Shown: positions 20,888 through 31,293 of the stretch, in pieces | Layout: every line of letters begins with the position of its first letter | Numbering within the stretch: position 1 is the first letter of the stretch | Assembly (NCBI RefSeq): GCF_010748935.1 | Contig: NZ_CP048796.1 | Span: 809,001-873,000, forward strand | Direction of reading: 5' to 3' | Origin: Providencia vermicola | GTDB taxonomy: Bacteria > Pseudomonadota > Gammaproteobacteria > Enterobacterales > Enterobacteriaceae | DNA: 64,000 bases | Notes under the pieces: model-generated | What the model was told of the DNA's origin: nothing | Seen by the model: the letters and a program-made list of their open reading frames with translations, nothing else | Databases searched by the model: none | Program-made: the position numbers and the translations under genes

Positions 20888-20913
20888 TTTCGTTTTATCC
20901 GCGTTATAAATAA

Positions 20914-20943
20914 AAAACCCGTGGCGTATGCTGCGGGTTTTTT
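20914..20943 (+). terminator. Terminator after tig
   Basis: Stem AAACCCG...CGGGTTT with an inner GC/GC pair and a run of T. Confidence 0.85.
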
Positions 20944-21442
20944 GTCAATGATATCGGCGTCATCTCTCAGATTAGGTTGATAGCGTGGTACGCTTATGTT
21001 CAAGGTATACCGTGATTTTTGTTCCTCGAGTGTCTGAGTATCTACCTTAATATCGAGCTAATTTTTAGAGGACAAGCGAAGATAGTCTTGAAAATAACAT
21101 TTTCGCCCTAATTTTATTATAAATGTTGCTGTATATTCTAATTATATCGGCTGTTAGGCTGGGTGAATCTTACAGAACAAATCCGTGAATCCTTACAGAC
21201 TTGTGTTAAACTATTTTACAGTGAGTCTTGTTTTCTACAGCATAATTCATCTCATTAATGCACACTTCTTTGAGGGTCTTTAGGCTAAACACAAAGAAAT
21301 AATCAAATGAGATAGCAGTGAAAATATGTGAGATAGATAATTTTTAAAGACAAACTGTTTGTTTGCTGCTTAGAATGCGTAAAAGTCGAACAAACAGCAA
21401 ATTTAGGCGCAAGCACCAGAAAGTTTTTAATAGGAGATTTCG
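20944..21442 (+). promoter_or_regulatory. Long tig-clpP regulatory interval
   Basis: About 500 bp without a gene. It holds a heat-shock promoter-like sequence (21087-21114) and two direct repeats of TGAATC(C)TTACAGA starting at 21164 and 21186, 22 bp apart (two helical turns), suggestive of a regulator-binding pair. The distance to clpP is longer than I recall for E. coli. Confidence 0.45.
21087..21114 (+). promoter_or_regulatory. Candidate RpoH promoter for clpPX
   Basis: CTTGAAA (21087-21093), a 12-bp spacer and CCCTAATTT resemble the sigma32 consensus CTTGAAA / CCCCATNT. clpPX is a known heat-shock operon. The implied leader of about 320 nt is long. Confidence 0.45.
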
Positions 21443-22063
21443 ATGTCATATTTTGGCGGTCAGGAAAATCTAGCATCCCAAATGGCACTCGTGCCAATGG
21501 TCATTGAGCAGACCTCTCGGGGTGAACGTTCATACGATATTTATTCACGTCTGTTAAAAGAACGTATTATCTTCCTGACAGGTCAGGTGGAAGATCATAT
21601 GGCGAACTTAATTGTCGCACAGATGCTATTTTTGGAAGCAGAAAACCCAGAAAAAGATATCCAGCTTTACATCAACTCCCCAGGTGGCGTGATTACAGCA
21701 GGTATGTCCATCTATGACACAATGCAATTTATTAAACCTGATGTTAGTACGATCTGTATGGGACAAGCTTGTTCTATGGGATCATTCTTGCTAGCTGCGG
21801 GGACTAAAGGTAAACGCTTCTGCCTACCAAATTCTCGCGTGATGATCCACCAACCACTCGGTGGTTATCAAGGACAAGCGACCGATATCGAAATTCACGC
21901 TCAGGAAATTCTGAAAGTGAAAGCGCGCATGAATGAGTTAATGGCATTGCACACTGGTAAGCCTGTCGAAGAAATCAATCGTGACACAGAGCGCGATCGT
22001 TTCTTGTCTGCAAATGAAGCTAAAGAGTATGGTTTGGTTGACCATATTTATACTAGCCGTTAA
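21443..22063 (+). CDS. clpP: ATP-dependent Clp protease proteolytic subunit
   Basis: Serine peptidase forming the tetradecameric chamber of ClpXP/ClpAP. It has 206 aa (E. coli 207). The catalytic triad is S111 (in GQACSMGSF), H136 (MIHQPLGG) and D185 (DTERDRF), and the oligomerisation strand [17 protein letters not shown] is conserved. Position 110, before the catalytic Ser, is Cys where E. coli has Ala. The AGGAGA site lies 8 bp before the ATG. Followed after 111 bp by clpX. Confidence 0.98.
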   Translation: MSYFGGQENLASQMALVPMVIEQTSRGERSYDIYSRLLKERIIFLTGQVEDHMANLIVAQMLFLEAENPEKDIQLYINSPGGVITAGMSIYDTMQFIKPDVSTICMGQACSMGSFLLAAGTKGKRFCLPNSRVMIHQPLGGYQGQATDIEIHAQEILKVKARMNELMALHTGKPVEEINRDTERDRFLSANEAKEYGLVDHIYTSR

Positions 22064-22174
22064 TTAACTAAGGTTTATACATACTTAATTAATATCAAAG
22101 AAATTTATTCCTCCGTTTTATCGCGCAAGATAGTGAATAAACGGGGGAAAATTGACGATAAGTGAGGTCAACTG

Positions 22175-23452
22175 ATGACAGATAAGCGCAAAGAGGGGTC
22201 AGGTAAACTGTTGTACTGCTCTTTCTGCGGAAAAAGTCAGCATGAAGTCCGCAAGCTGATTGCCGGTCCGTCAGTCTATATTTGTGATGAATGTGTCGAT
22301 TTATGCCTCGATATCATCCGTGAAGAGATCAAAGAACTGGCTCCTCATCGTGAGCGTAGTGCATTACCTACCCCACATGAGATCAGAGAGCATCTTGATG
22401 ATTATGTGATAGGTCAAGAACAGGCGAAAAAAGTATTGGCTGTCGCCGTCTATAATCACTACAAGCGATTACGGAATGGTGATACAACCAGCGAAGGTGT
22501 TGAGCTTGGTAAAAGTAACATTTTGCTGATTGGCCCAACAGGCAGCGGTAAAACATTGCTGGCTGAAACCCTTGCTCGTTACTTGGATGTGCCTTTCACG
22601 ATGGCAGATGCCACCACCTTAACCGAAGCGGGTTATGTTGGTGAAGATGTTGAAAACATCATCCAAAAATTACTGCAAAAATGTGACTACGATGTAGAAA
22701 AAGCGCAACGTGGTATTGTTTATATCGATGAAATTGACAAAATTTCACGTAAATCTGATAACCCTTCAATTACCCGTGATGTTTCAGGTGAAGGGGTACA
22801 ACAAGCGTTGTTGAAATTGATTGAAGGGACAATTGCAGCCGTTCCACCTCAAGGTGGTCGTAAGCATCCTCAGCAAGAGTTCTTACAGGTTGATACCTCT
22901 AAGATCTTATTTATCTGTGGAGGTGCTTTTGCGGGGCTCGATAAAGTGATCGGTCAGCGTTTAAATACGCGTTCAGGTATTGGTTTTGCTGCTGAGGTTA
23001 AAGGCGAATCCGAGAAAATTACTGAAGGTGAATTGTTAGCACAAACAGAGCCTGAAGATCTGATCAAATTTGGTTTGATCCCTGAGTTTATCGGTCGTTT
23101 GCCAGTGGTGGCAACTTTAACGGAATTGAGTGAAGAGGCGCTTATTCAGATCCTTCAAGAACCCAAAAATGCGCTAACTAAACAGTACCAAGCGCTATTT
23201 AGCCTTGAAGGGACAGAATTAGAGTTCCGTGAAGAAGCGTTAAAAGCGATTGCTAAAAAAGCAATGGCTCGTAAAACGGGGGCTCGTGGTTTACGTTCTA
23301 TTGTTGAAGCGGCATTGCTAAATACAATGTATGACCTGCCTTCTATGGATAATGTAGAAAAAGTCGTTGTTGATGAAAATGTCATTAATGAACAATCAGA
23401 ACCATTACTGATCTACAGCAAACCTGATGCTCAAGCCTCCGGTGATAATTAA
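22175..23452 (+). CDS. clpX: ATP-dependent Clp protease ATP-binding subunit ClpX
   Basis: AAA+ unfoldase that recognises tagged substrates and feeds ClpP. It has 425 aa (E. coli 424). The N-terminal zinc-binding domain has C15, C18, C37 and C40. Walker A GPTGSGKT is at 120-127 and Walker B is YIDEIDKI. The pore loop GYVG, the RKH loop and the IGF ClpP-docking loop (RSGIGF) are all present. Downstream of clpP with its own AGTGAGG-like site, and closed by a terminator. Confidence 0.98.
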   Translation: MTDKRKEGSGKLLYCSFCGKSQHEVRKLIAGPSVYICDECVDLCLDIIREEIKELAPHRERSALPTPHEIREHLDDYVIGQEQAKKVLAVAVYNHYKRLRNGDTTSEGVELGKSNILLIGPTGSGKTLLAETLARYLDVPFTMADATTLTEAGYVGEDVENIIQKLLQKCDYDVEKAQRGIVYIDEIDKISRKSDNPSITRDVSGEGVQQALLKLIEGTIAAVPPQGGRKHPQQEFLQVDTSKILFICGGAFAGLDKVIGQRLNTRSGIGFAAEVKGESEKITEGELLAQTEPEDLIKFGLIPEFIGRLPVVATLTELSEEALIQILQEPKNALTKQYQALFSLEGTELEFREEALKAIAKKAMARKTGARGLRSIVEAALLNTMYDLPSMDNVEKVVVDENVINEQSEPLLIYSKPDAQASGDN

Positions 23453-23484
23453 CGCCTAGGATTTAGCAACGACAAGTTATGAGT

Positions 23485-23516
23485 GAAATGAGGGTTCCTC
23501 CCTCATTTCATTTTTA
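23485..23516 (+). terminator. Terminator after clpX
   Basis: Perfect 10-bp stem GAAATGAGGG/CCCTCATTTC with a 5-nt loop and a T-run. Confidence 0.9.
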
Positions 23517-23529
23517 TCTTCAAGTACCC

Positions 23530-23558
23530 ATTGAATGCTAAAATCTTATCCCCATATA
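23530..23558 (+). promoter_or_regulatory. Heat-shock (RpoH) promoter of lon
   Basis: ATTGAAT (23530-23536), a 13-bp spacer and CCCCATATA (23550-23558) closely match the sigma32 consensus and the known E. coli lon heat-shock promoter arrangement. About 100 bp before the start codon. Confidence 0.7.
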
Positions 23559-23659
23559 GTTTATATTCTGAGTGTGGTTTCTTTGCTTTTTAAATACACT
23601 TTTTTAAGCAATAGTTGGAAACCCTTAAACTAGCGCAAGCTAAACGAAGAGAGAGCTTT

Positions 23660-26104
23660 ATGAATCCTGAGCGTTCCGAACGCATTGAAATACCTGTATT
23701 GCCTCTGCGTGATGTAGTGGTGTACCCACATATGGTGATCCCACTGTTTGTTGGACGTGAAAAATCCATTCACAGTCTGGAAGCAGCGATGGATCATGAC
23801 AAGCAAGTAATGCTGGTAGCCCAAAAAGAGGCCTCAACTGATGAGCCTGGGGTTAATGATTTATTTTCTGTTGGTACCGTAGCTTCAGTTATTCAAATGC
23901 TGAAATTGCCCGATGGGACAGTTAAAGTATTAGTTGAAGGCTTAAGAAGAGCGCGTATAAGCAGCTTAACTGACAATGGCGAGTATTTCTTAGCACAAGC
24001 AGAATATTTGCAGCCTGAAGCTGTGAAACAAGCTGAAGATGCAGATGATTTTTACAATGAAGATAGCGCTCAAGCTAAAGTCGCAGAACTTCTTGATGAA
24101 AAAGAGCAAGAGGTTCTTTATCGCACTATTGTCAATCAGTTCGAAAGCTATATTAAACTGAATAAAAAAATTCCACCTGAAGTTTTGACATCGCTGCATT
24201 CGATTGAACAAGATCAACTCGATAAATTAGCGGATACCATAGCGTCTCATATGCCACTTAAATTGGCCGATAAACAACGTGTGTTAGAGATGGCGAATGT
24301 TGCTGAGCGTGTTGAATTCCTGATGGCCATGATGGAATCTGAAACTGAACTGTTGCAAGTTGAGAAACGCATCCGTAACCGTGTCAAAAAGCAGATGGAA
24401 AAAAGCCAACGCGAATATTATTTGAATGAGCAAATGAAAGCGATTCAAAAAGAGCTTGGTGAAATGGATGATGCGCCCGATGAATACGAAGCGCTGAAAC
24501 GCAAAATTGAAGAAGCAAAAATGCCAAAAGAGGCTCATGAAAAAGCTGAAGCAGAATTGCAAAAGCTAAAAATGATGTCTCCAATGTCAGCAGAAGCCAC
24601 AGTAGTGCGTAGCTACATTGATTGGATGGTTCAGGTACCATGGCATGCTCGTAGCAAAGTGAAAAAAGACCTTGTTAAGGCGCAAGAAGTACTAGATACA
24701 GACCATTATGGCCTAGAGCGTGTTAAGGAACGTATCCTAGAGTATCTGGCGGTACAAAGCCGTGTCAGTAAGATCAAAGGCCCAATCCTATGTTTGGTTG
24801 GACCACCAGGGGTAGGTAAAACCTCACTTGGTCAATCTATCGCAAAAGCAACAGGCCGTCAGTACACTCGCATGGCATTAGGTGGCGTACGTGATGAAGC
24901 GGAAATTCGTGGTCACCGCCGTACCTATATCGGTTCTATGCCGGGTAAACTGATCCAGAAAATGGCAAAAGTTGGAGTGAAAAACCCGCTGTTCCTGTTA
25001 GATGAGATTGATAAAATGTCTTCTGACATGCGAGGTGATCCTGCTTCTGCATTACTCGAGGTGTTAGATCCTGAGCAAAACGTCGCATTTAACGATCATT
25101 ATTTGGAAGTTGATTACGATCTTTCTGATGTGATGTTTGTGGCTACGTCTAACTCGATGAATATTCCTGCGCCGTTGCTCGATCGTATGGAAGTTATTCG
25201 TCTGTCTGGCTATACAGAAGATGAGAAACTAAATATCGCTAAGCAGCATTTGCTGCCGAAGCAAATCCAACGCAACGCATTGAAAAAGAATGAGCTAACG
25301 ATTGATGATAGTGCACTCATTGGCATTATCCGTTACTACACTCGTGAAGCTGGTGTCCGTGGTTTAGAGCGTGAAATTTCGAAACTGTGTCGTAAAGCGG
25401 TTAAGTCCTTATTAATGGATAAGAAGCTGAAACATATCGAAATTAATGCTGATAACCTGAAGGATTTCTTAGGTGTTCGTAAGTTTGATTATGGTCAAGC
25501 CGATACGGAAAACCGTGTAGGTCAAGTCACCGGATTGGCGTGGACCGAGGTCGGCGGTGACTTGTTAACGATTGAGACAGCTTGTGTACCTGGTAAAGGT
25601 AAGCTCACTTATACTGGTTCATTAGGTGAAGTGATGCAAGAATCTATTCAAGCTGCGTTGACTGTTGTTCGAGCTCGAGCAGAAAAACTGGGCATCAATA
25701 GCGATTTCTATGAGAAACGCGATATTCATGTTCACGTACCTGAAGGTGCGACACCGAAAGATGGCCCAAGTGCAGGTATTGCTATGTCAACGGCCTTAGT
25801 TTCCTGCTTAACAGGTAATCCTGTTAAAGCGGATGTCGCAATGACAGGTGAAATTACGCTAAGAGGTCTTGTATTACCAATTGGTGGACTGAAAGAAAAA
25901 TTACTTGCAGCACATCGTGGTGGTATTAAAACGGTATTAATTCCATTTGAGAACAAACGTGATTTGGAAGAAATTCCAGAAAATGTGATTGCTGATTTGG
26001 AAATTCACCCTGTTAAAACTATTGAGGAAGTCCTCTCTTTGGCATTAGCGAACCCGCCATTTGGTGTGGAAATTGTAAAAAATAAGTCAAAAAGAGTGAG
26101 CTGA
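23660..26104 (+). CDS. lon: Lon (La) ATP-dependent protease
   Basis: Homo-hexameric AAA+ serine protease degrading misfolded and regulatory proteins. The start at 23660 ([18 protein letters not shown]) matches E. coli; an upstream TTG adds 15 unrelated residues. It has 814 aa against 784 in E. coli. About 25 residues are inserted in the N-terminal substrate-binding domain around 119-146, rich in Asp/Glu ([12 protein letters not shown]), and the C-terminus is 5 residues longer. Walker A is GPPGVGKT, Walker [10 protein letters not shown], and the Ser-Lys dyad is S704 (KDGPSAG) and K747 (GGLKEKL). Transcribed alone from a heat-shock promoter. Confidence 0.98.
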   Translation: MNPERSERIEIPVLPLRDVVVYPHMVIPLFVGREKSIHSLEAAMDHDKQVMLVAQKEASTDEPGVNDLFSVGTVASVIQMLKLPDGTVKVLVEGLRRARISSLTDNGEYFLAQAEYLQPEAVKQAEDADDFYNEDSAQAKVAELLDEKEQEVLYRTIVNQFESYIKLNKKIPPEVLTSLHSIEQDQLDKLADTIASHMPLKLADKQRVLEMANVAERVEFLMAMMESETELLQVEKRIRNRVKKQMEKSQREYYLNEQMKAIQKELGEMDDAPDEYEALKRKIEEAKMPKEAHEKAEAELQKLKMMSPMSAEATVVRSYIDWMVQVPWHARSKVKKDLVKAQEVLDTDHYGLERVKERILEYLAVQSRVSKIKGPILCLVGPPGVGKTSLGQSIAKATGRQYTRMALGGVRDEAEIRGHRRTYIGSMPGKLIQKMAKVGVKNPLFLLDEIDKMSSDMRGDPASALLEVLDPEQNVAFNDHYLEVDYDLSDVMFVATSNSMNIPAPLLDRMEVIRLSGYTEDEKLNIAKQHLLPKQIQRNALKKNELTIDDSALIGIIRYYTREAGVRGLEREISKLCRKAVKSLLMDKKLKHIEINADNLKDFLGVRKFDYGQADTENRVGQVTGLAWTEVGGDLLTIETACVPGKGKLTYTGSLGEVMQESIQAALTVVRARAEKLGINSDFYEKRDIHVHVPEGATPKDGPSAGIAMSTALVSCLTGNPVKADVAMTGEITLRGLVLPIGGLKEKLLAAHRGGIKTVLIPFENKRDLEEIPENVIADLEIHPVKTIEEVLSLALANPPFGVEIVKNKSKRVS

Positions 26105-26128
26105 ATCAAGAAGTTTGCATAAAAGTAT

Positions 26129-26167
26129 GGCTGATAACCTATTTAGGGGTTGTCAGCCTTTTTTTTC
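26129..26167 (+). terminator. Terminator after lon
   Basis: Stem GGCTGATAACC/GGTTGTCAGCC (one mismatch) followed by eight T. Confidence 0.9.
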
Positions 26168-26257
26168 GTCGCTAATTTAACGATGATTCTGATAATTATT
26201 TGGATGTAATCTGTTCTCTTGCCATTGGCATTCAGGATTGATATAACGGCTGCATCA

Positions 26258-26282
26258 TTAATTAGCTTAATAGCCTAATTAA
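26258..26282. repeat. Inverted repeat in the hupB promoter region
   Basis: TTAATTAG (26258-26265) / CTAATTAA (26275-26282), a 25-bp dyad about 35 bp before the hupB start. Possible operator. Confidence 0.35.
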
Positions 26283-26316
26283 GATCATAGTCAAAACTAA
26301 TATGGGGATGATAAGA

Positions 26317-26592
26317 GTGAATAAGTCTCAACTGATTGATCAAATCGCTTCTGAAGCGAATATTTCTAAAGCTGCAGCTGGCCGTGTTGTTGATGCGTTT
26401 GTTGCATCAGTCACTAGTTCACTGAGCAAAGGTGATGATGTTGCTTTAGTTGGCTTTGGTACATTCACCGTTCGTGAACGTGCCGCTCGCACAGGACGTA
26501 ACCCACAAACAGGTAAAGAGATTAAGATCGCTGCGGCGAAAGTACCTGCTTTCCGTCCGGGTAAAGGTTTAAAAGACGCAGTTAATAGCTAA
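26317..26592 (+). CDS. hupB: DNA-binding protein HU-beta
   Basis: Nucleoid protein that bends and compacts DNA as a dimer. I chose the GTG at 26317 because it gives the family N-terminus [11 protein letters not shown], 91 aa (E. coli 90), with a GGGGATGAT ribosome site; the ATG at 26302 would add five residues. The DNA-binding arm contains the HU signature [21 protein letters not shown] strong terminator follows, then ppiD. Confidence 0.96.
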   Translation: MNKSQLIDQIASEANISKAAAGRVVDAFVASVTSSLSKGDDVALVGFGTFTVRERAARTGRNPQTGKEIKIAAAKVPAFRPGKGLKDAVNS

Positions 26593-26670
26593 TTCAGTTT
26601 TATTTTGGGATTGTTTTATTTTTTTTCAAAACACTCACTGACTGAAAATTATTAATCAGCTAATATAGAG

Positions 26671-26701
26671 GCGCATCATGGAAATGGTGCGCTTTTTTTT
26701 C
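26671..26701 (+). terminator. Terminator after hupB
   Basis: Stem GCGCATCAT/ATGGTGCGC (one G-T pair) followed by eight to nine T. Confidence 0.9.
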
Positions 26702-26766
26702 AATCTGAGTTAAGATTAGCGTATTATTAGGAAATTGAATTTAACAAAGCGGAGTTAAGCCTTTTT

Positions 26767-28635
26767 ATGATGGACAATCTACGCACGAAGGTGAACAGTC
26801 CTTTTATCAAACTGATACTGGCTATCATTATCCTGTCATTCGTGCTGACAGGGGTTGCTGGTTACATGATTGGCGGTACAAGTAATGATGCTGCTGAAGT
26901 AAATGGGCAGCCAATTAGCAGGGAGCAACTACAACAGGCTTTCGCACAAGAGCGTCAATCTTTACAAGAATATTTGGGAGATAAGTTTTCTGAAGTTGCG
27001 GGTAATGAAGAAAGCATGAAATTATTACGCCGACAAGCTTTGGATAACTTGATTAATAACGAATTAATCAATCAGTACGCTAATGAGTTAAATCTGTCAG
27101 CGAGTGATGCTCAGATAGAAAGAGCCATTTTTGCTATGTCGATTTTCCAAACGAATGGAAAATTTGATAGTGAAAAATACCGTAATATTTTAAGCCAGTA
27201 CAATGTCAATGCGGATAATTTCGCGGCGCAAATTCGTACTGATTTAGTGCGTGCTCAATTGGCTAAGGCATTTACTGGTAGTGACTTTGCTTTACCTTCA
27301 GAAGTGAAAAATTACGCTGAATTATTTTTGCAAGAACGTGAAATTCGTACAGCGACCCTGTCATTAGCTGATATTGAAGCTAAACAGACTGCGACTGAAG
27401 ATGAATTAAAAGATTACTACAATGCGAATCAGAACAGTTTTATCTCTCCTGAAAAAGTTCAGGTCAGCTATGTTGAGATTGATGCCGCTTCTCTACCTGA
27501 ACTGACCGTTTCTGATGCAGAAATAAAAACTTATTATGATCAAAATCTGAAAAATTATACTCAGGCTCAGCAAAACCACTACAGTATGATTCAGGTTGCT
27601 TCAGAGAAAGAAGCGAATGAAATCCTTGATCAGCTAAAAGCGGGGGCGCAATTCGACGTGTTAGCCTCTGAGAAATCAACGGATAAGTTTAGTGCCGGCA
27701 ATAAAGGTGTGATCGGGTGGATGGAAGAAGCCTCAACACCCGCTGAGATTGCGAATGCGAAATTAACTGAGAAAGGGCAACTTTCTGCGCCGATCAAGTC
27801 TGGCTCAAACTTTGTTATCTTCCGTTTAGATGATATTAAGCCTGAAAGCACGAAACCTTTCGATGAAGTCAAAGACTCGATTAAGACGACGTTAACGCAA
27901 GATAAAAATGTTAAACAGTTTTATGACTTGCAACAAAAAGTCAGTGAAGCAGCGACGAATGACAATGAGTCTTTAGCGTCAGTAGAAGAGGTATCAGGCT
28001 TAAAAGTGGTAACCACCGACTGGTTTGATAAAAATAATCCACCGGCCGCTTTAAACTTCCCTAAAGTCATTAACGAAATATTTAGTGAGCGTTTAGTGGA
28101 TAAAAATGGTTCAACGGGGATTAACTCGGATGTGATTAATGTTGAAGGTGACCGTGCGTTTGTCGTCCGTGTTACCCAATATAAGCCGGAACAAACTGAA
28201 TCATTCGAAACCGTTAAATCTCAAATCGAAGCATTAGTTAAACGTAAAAAAGCAGATGCTGAGCTAAAAGCAGAAGGCGATAAATTAGTCGCTGCACTGA
28301 AAGAAGGTAAAGGCGAGGCTGCATTGAGCGCTGCTAATGTTAAGTTTACTGCTCCTGAAACCGTTTCTCGTATGATGCCTCAAACACCAATTATTGGTGC
28401 AGCAATGGCGATGGCGAAACCAAGCGAAGGTAAGGTGACTTATACGACGGCTCGAGATGCACAAGATAACTTAGTCATTATTCAGCTTGATAAAGTGATC
28501 CTAGGTAAAGCGTCTGATGAAGAGCTAGCCCAACTGACCAAAGAGTACCAAGGTATGATGGGCAGTGCGGTAAATGAAGCGTTGATGCTTAACTTGCGTG
28601 AGAAAGCCAAAGTTGAAGTATTGAACCTCGAGTAA
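26767..28635 (+). CDS. ppiD: Periplasmic folding chaperone PpiD (SurA-like)
   Basis: Inner-membrane-anchored periplasmic chaperone that associates with the SecYEG translocon and assists emerging proteins. It has 622 aa (E. coli 623). A single N-terminal transmembrane helix (about residues 13-36) is followed by a SurA_N-like helical region and one parvulin domain (about 265-355), with a second degenerate one after it. Parvulin motif residues around GWMEEASTP are visible, though family members have little isomerase activity. Closed by a terminator. Confidence 0.96.
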   Translation: MMDNLRTKVNSPFIKLILAIIILSFVLTGVAGYMIGGTSNDAAEVNGQPISREQLQQAFAQERQSLQEYLGDKFSEVAGNEESMKLLRRQALDNLINNELINQYANELNLSASDAQIERAIFAMSIFQTNGKFDSEKYRNILSQYNVNADNFAAQIRTDLVRAQLAKAFTGSDFALPSEVKNYAELFLQEREIRTATLSLADIEAKQTATEDELKDYYNANQNSFISPEKVQVSYVEIDAASLPELTVSDAEIKTYYDQNLKNYTQAQQNHYSMIQVASEKEANEILDQLKAGAQFDVLASEKSTDKFSAGNKGVIGWMEEASTPAEIANAKLTEKGQLSAPIKSGSNFVIFRLDDIKPESTKPFDEVKDSIKTTLTQDKNVKQFYDLQQKVSEAATNDNESLASVEEVSGLKVVTTDWFDKNNPPAALNFPKVINEIFSERLVDKNGSTGINSDVINVEGDRAFVVRVTQYKPEQTESFETVKSQIEALVKRKKADAELKAEGDKLVAALKEGKGEAALSAANVKFTAPETVSRMMPQTPIIGAAMAMAKPSEGKVTYTTARDAQDNLVIIQLDKVILGKASDEELAQLTKEYQGMMGSAVNEALMLNLREKAKVEVLNLE

Positions 28636-28679
28636 TTTGAGACGCTGTTCGCAATTACAATTGTAATTGAATCTATCTT

Positions 28680-28705
28680 AAGGCCACCTTTGGGTGGCCT
28701 TTCTT
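28680..28705 (+). terminator. Terminator after ppiD
   Basis: Stem AGGCCACC/GGGTGGCCT with a TTT loop, followed by TTTCTT. Confidence 0.8.
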
Positions 28706-28782
28706 ATTTCTGTTAAGCGAAAACAGCGTTTGTCTTTTGATTTTGGCATTGTGCTATCTCAATTTAAAACAGGAGAAAGCCA

Positions 28783-29145
28783 ATGACATGGATGAAATCT
28801 ATAAAGCAGTTACTAGGGAGTATCGTCGTCATTTCCTCGATGTTGATGTGTTCACACGCCGTATTAGCTAAAAAAATCGAGCCTGATAAGACGATGACAA
28901 ACAAACATTTTCAAGAAGAAAAAACATTACCAGCGGGTGTCGATAACATCGCCCAAGTTAATATTAATCAGGCTAGTGCGGAAGAATTAGCAAAAAAGCT
29001 TCATGGTATTGGTATACAAAAGGCAAAGGCAATTGTTGAGTATAGAAATACATATGGGGCATTTAATACTATTGAAAATATTTTAGAGGTGCGTGGAATA
29101 GGGCCTGCATTTTTAGAAAAAAACCGAAGTAAATTGACCTTATAA
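28783..29145 (+). CDS. ybaV: ComEA-like helix-hairpin-helix protein YbaV
   Basis: Predicted exported small protein, 120 aa (E. coli 123). An N-terminal hydrophobic signal ends near SHAVLAKK. A C-terminal pair of helix-hairpin-helix motifs (about 56-118: VNINQASAEELAKKLHGIG and the IENILEVRGIGPAFLEKN part) resembles the DNA-binding domain of the competence protein ComEA. Whether it binds DNA in the periplasm of this organism cannot be told from sequence. Same position as in E. coli, after ppiD. Confidence 0.92.
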   Translation: MTWMKSIKQLLGSIVVISSMLMCSHAVLAKKIEPDKTMTNKHFQEEKTLPAGVDNIAQVNINQASAEELAKKLHGIGIQKAKAIVEYRNTYGAFNTIENILEVRGIGPAFLEKNRSKLTL

Positions 29146-29153
29146 CAAGTGGG

Positions 29154-29177
29154 GTGCTCACATTAATATGTGAGCAC
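29154..29177 (+). terminator. Hairpin after ybaV
   Basis: Perfect 10-bp stem GTGCTCACAT/ATGTGAGCAC with a 4-nt loop and a poor T-tract. Probable terminator. Confidence 0.55.
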
Positions 29178-29256
29178 TTCATACCGTGAAATGGGTGATA
29201 TGAATCATGTTTATGAACAGGTTCTTTTTGTATTACTCATATTTTGTTAAATAAAT

Positions 29257-29278
29257 AATTTGATGCGTATCACATAAA
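29257..29278 (+). promoter_or_regulatory. Candidate CRP site upstream of fadM
   Basis: TTTGATGCGTATCACA fits the CRP dyad (TGTGAN6TCACA) with one half-site perfect. It lies about 75 bp before the fadM start. Confidence 0.4.
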
Positions 29279-29350
29279 ATAGATTATTTCAGCAAGAGTC
29301 ATAATTATTTGTTATGTTTTTGTAAACAGAGACAACTGGTCGGAGTAGTT

Positions 29351-29782
29351 ATGGCAACGCAAATTAAAGTTAGAGGTTACCACATTGATGTTTTCCAGCA
29401 TGTTAATAATGCACGCTATCTTGAGTTCTATGAGTCAGATCGTTGGGCTTGGATGGAGCAACATGATTTCATTGGATGGGCCCTGAAGAAAAAGCTGACA
29501 ATGGCTGCGGTTAATATCAATGTGAACTATTTTCATGGTGCAGTCATTGGTGATGAATTAGTCGTGACTACACGTATTGAGAAAATTGGTGCTAGAAGTG
29601 CGGTATGTTATCAGCAAATAATTCGTGAACGGCAAGGAAAGAAAGAGGTTGTTTCTGATGCAATGGTGACTTTTGTATTTATTGATTTATCGTTAAATAA
29701 AGCCATTAGTATTGATGGTGAGTTACTCGAAAAACTTGAATTGTTGTCACAAGCTAACGCTGAAGCGTTTGTTGACGCTTAA
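29351..29782 (+). CDS. fadM: Acyl-CoA thioesterase FadM (YbaW/TesC)
   Basis: Hot-dog-fold long-chain acyl-CoA thioesterase linked to beta-oxidation. The start at 29351 follows GGAG by 6 bp and gives 143 aa (E. coli 132). The 4HBT signature is RGYHIDVFQHVNNARYLEF, with the catalytic Asp in HIDVFQHVNN. The frame stays open 14 codons upstream, without similarity. Shares a bidirectional terminator with convergent queC. Confidence 0.94.
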   Translation: MATQIKVRGYHIDVFQHVNNARYLEFYESDRWAWMEQHDFIGWALKKKLTMAAVNINVNYFHGAVIGDELVVTTRIEKIGARSAVCYQQIIRERQGKKEVVSDAMVTFVFIDLSLNKAISIDGELLEKLELLSQANAEAFVDA

Positions 29783-29789
29783 CGCATTC

Positions 29790-29826
29790 AAGGGGGCCGG
29801 AAAGAGTTCTCTTTTCTAGCCCCCTT
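29790..29826. terminator. Bidirectional terminator fadM/queC
   Basis: Outer stem AAGGGGGC/GCCCCCTT enclosing AAAGAG/CTCTTT. It functions symmetrically between the convergent genes. Confidence 0.85.
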
Positions 29827-29838
29827 ATATTCAGGTAA

Positions 29839-30537
29839 CTAGATGAGTTTAGTCATTTTTTTGAGTGAAGATAACACAGTTTCTTTATCGCTCAAGTAGT
29901 CGTTTAAGCCCTTACTGCGAAGATGGCATGCAGCGCACTCTCCACAGCCGTCTCCTTGTATGCCGTTATAGCAAGTCAGAGTTTCTTGTCGTATTGTGTC
30001 TAAATGACCATAAAAATCAGCTAAAGCCCAAGTTTGCGCTTTATTTAGCCACATCAACGGTGTTTCAAAACGAATGTCTTTCGCCAGTCCTAGATTGACG
30101 GCATGATTAAGTGCGGTGACAAATTCATCTCGACAGTCAGGGTAGCCCGAGAAGTCCGTTTCACAAACCCCGGTGATAACGGCTTCCGCTTGCACTTGGT
30201 AGGCATAGATGGCAGCTAGCGTTAAAAAAAGAATATTTCGCCCCGGAACAAATGTACTGGGTAATCCGCTAGACTCACTTTCTTGATAGTCAGGCACTGG
30301 AATATTATCACGAGTTAGACTGCTCACTGCGAGTTCATTGAGGAGAGTGACGTCAAGCACCTTGTGTGCAGTTGCTCCAAGTGAATGGCTGAGCTTTTGG
30401 GCCACTTCAATCTCAAAGCGATGACGTTGCCCATAATCAAAAGTGACACAATGGACTTCATCATAAGTTTTTAACGCTTGGATGAGGCAAGTCGTCGAGT
30501 CTTGACCACCACTGAAGACAACAACAGCGCGTTTCAT
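29839..30537 (-). CDS. queC: 7-cyano-7-deazaguanine synthase QueC
   Basis: Converts 7-carboxy-7-deazaguanine to preQ0 with ATP and ammonia in queuosine synthesis. It has 232 aa (E. coli 231). The PP-loop is FSGGQDSTT (residues 8-16), and the zinc site is C189, C198, C201 and C204 in the [16 protein letters not shown] segment. All key residues are present. Divergent from decR across 206 bp. In E. coli cof lies between queC and decR; it is absent here. Confidence 0.96.
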   Translation of the reverse strand: MKRAVVVFSGGQDSTTCLIQALKTYDEVHCVTFDYGQRHRFEIEVAQKLSHSLGATAHKVLDVTLLNELAVSSLTRDNIPVPDYQESESSGLPSTFVPGRNILFLTLAAIYAYQVQAEAVITGVCETDFSGYPDCRDEFVTALNHAVNLGLAKDIRFETPLMWLNKAQTWALADFYGHLDTIRQETLTCYNGIQGDGCGECAACHLRSKGLNDYLSDKETVLSSLKKMTKLI

Positions 30538-30743
30538 AAATATTCCTCTTACTCCAACAAAAATGAATATACAGGTTGCTATAGCGCCATGTTAATGGTG
30601 CTAGCCTTTGATGGATAGCGGTATTTTTGTCTTTTAACACAGATTGATAAATTATTTATGCTGTTGTCAGTCTATTTAGGTAAAATAATTCTATTATATA
30701 GCCGTAACCGTGACATTTTTTTATAAATATTAAGAGAGCAAAT

Positions 30744-31205
30744 ATGTTAGATAAGATAGATAAAAAGTTACTTCGCTTGCTGCAAAATGACAGCAGTCTA
30801 TCTTTGAATGCACTTGCAGAAGCGGTGAATTTAACATCAACACCTTGTTGGAAAAGGCTAAAACGCTTAGAAGATGAGGGATATATTCGGAGTAAAGTCA
30901 CGTTACTCGACGGCGAAAAGTTAGGCTTGGGCCTAACCGTTATCGTGATGATTAAAACTCAGCATCACAACAGCGAGTGGTATGAGCAATTTGTTTCTTT
31001 TGTTAGTCAGCTTCCAGAGGTACTTATGTTTTATCGCATGGCTGGGGAGTATGACTATCTTATGCAAGTTGAAGTCAAAGATATGAAATCCTATGACTTA
31101 TTTTATAAAAAGTTAGTTAATGGTGTTCATGGGCTTATTGATGTAACCTCTAGTTTTGCAATGGAAAAAATCAAGTATACTACGGTGTTACCTATCCCTG
31201 ATTAA
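30744..31205 (+). CDS. decR: Lrp/AsnC family regulator DecR (YbaO)
   Basis: Feast/famine regulator. The E. coli orthologue DecR activates cysteine-detoxification genes. It has 153 aa (E. coli 152). The N-terminal winged helix-turn-helix is [20 protein letters not shown] through [18 protein letters not shown], and the C-terminal RAM ligand domain has [15 protein letters not shown]. It precedes mdlAB as in E. coli; co-transcription with mdlA (88-bp gap) is possible. Confidence 0.93.
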   Translation: MLDKIDKKLLRLLQNDSSLSLNALAEAVNLTSTPCWKRLKRLEDEGYIRSKVTLLDGEKLGLGLTVIVMIKTQHHNSEWYEQFVSFVSQLPEVLMFYRMAGEYDYLMQVEVKDMKSYDLFYKKLVNGVHGLIDVTSSFAMEKIKYTTVLPIPD

Positions 31206-31293
31206 TGGTATTACGCCTATTTTTCTTAAGCATTTGCACCATTAGGATGCCACACCATGGCAAATATTAAATCTTATTCAAGGCAGTAATTCA

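Noticed and set aside
23615-23659. Longer N-terminus of Lon from an upstream TTG
   Set aside because: The ATG at 23660 gives the invariant [12 protein letters not shown] start; the extra residues have no similarity. Similar upstream extensions of dxs, cyoA, cyoB, yajG, yajQ, fadM, dnaQ and amtB were rejected for the same reason.
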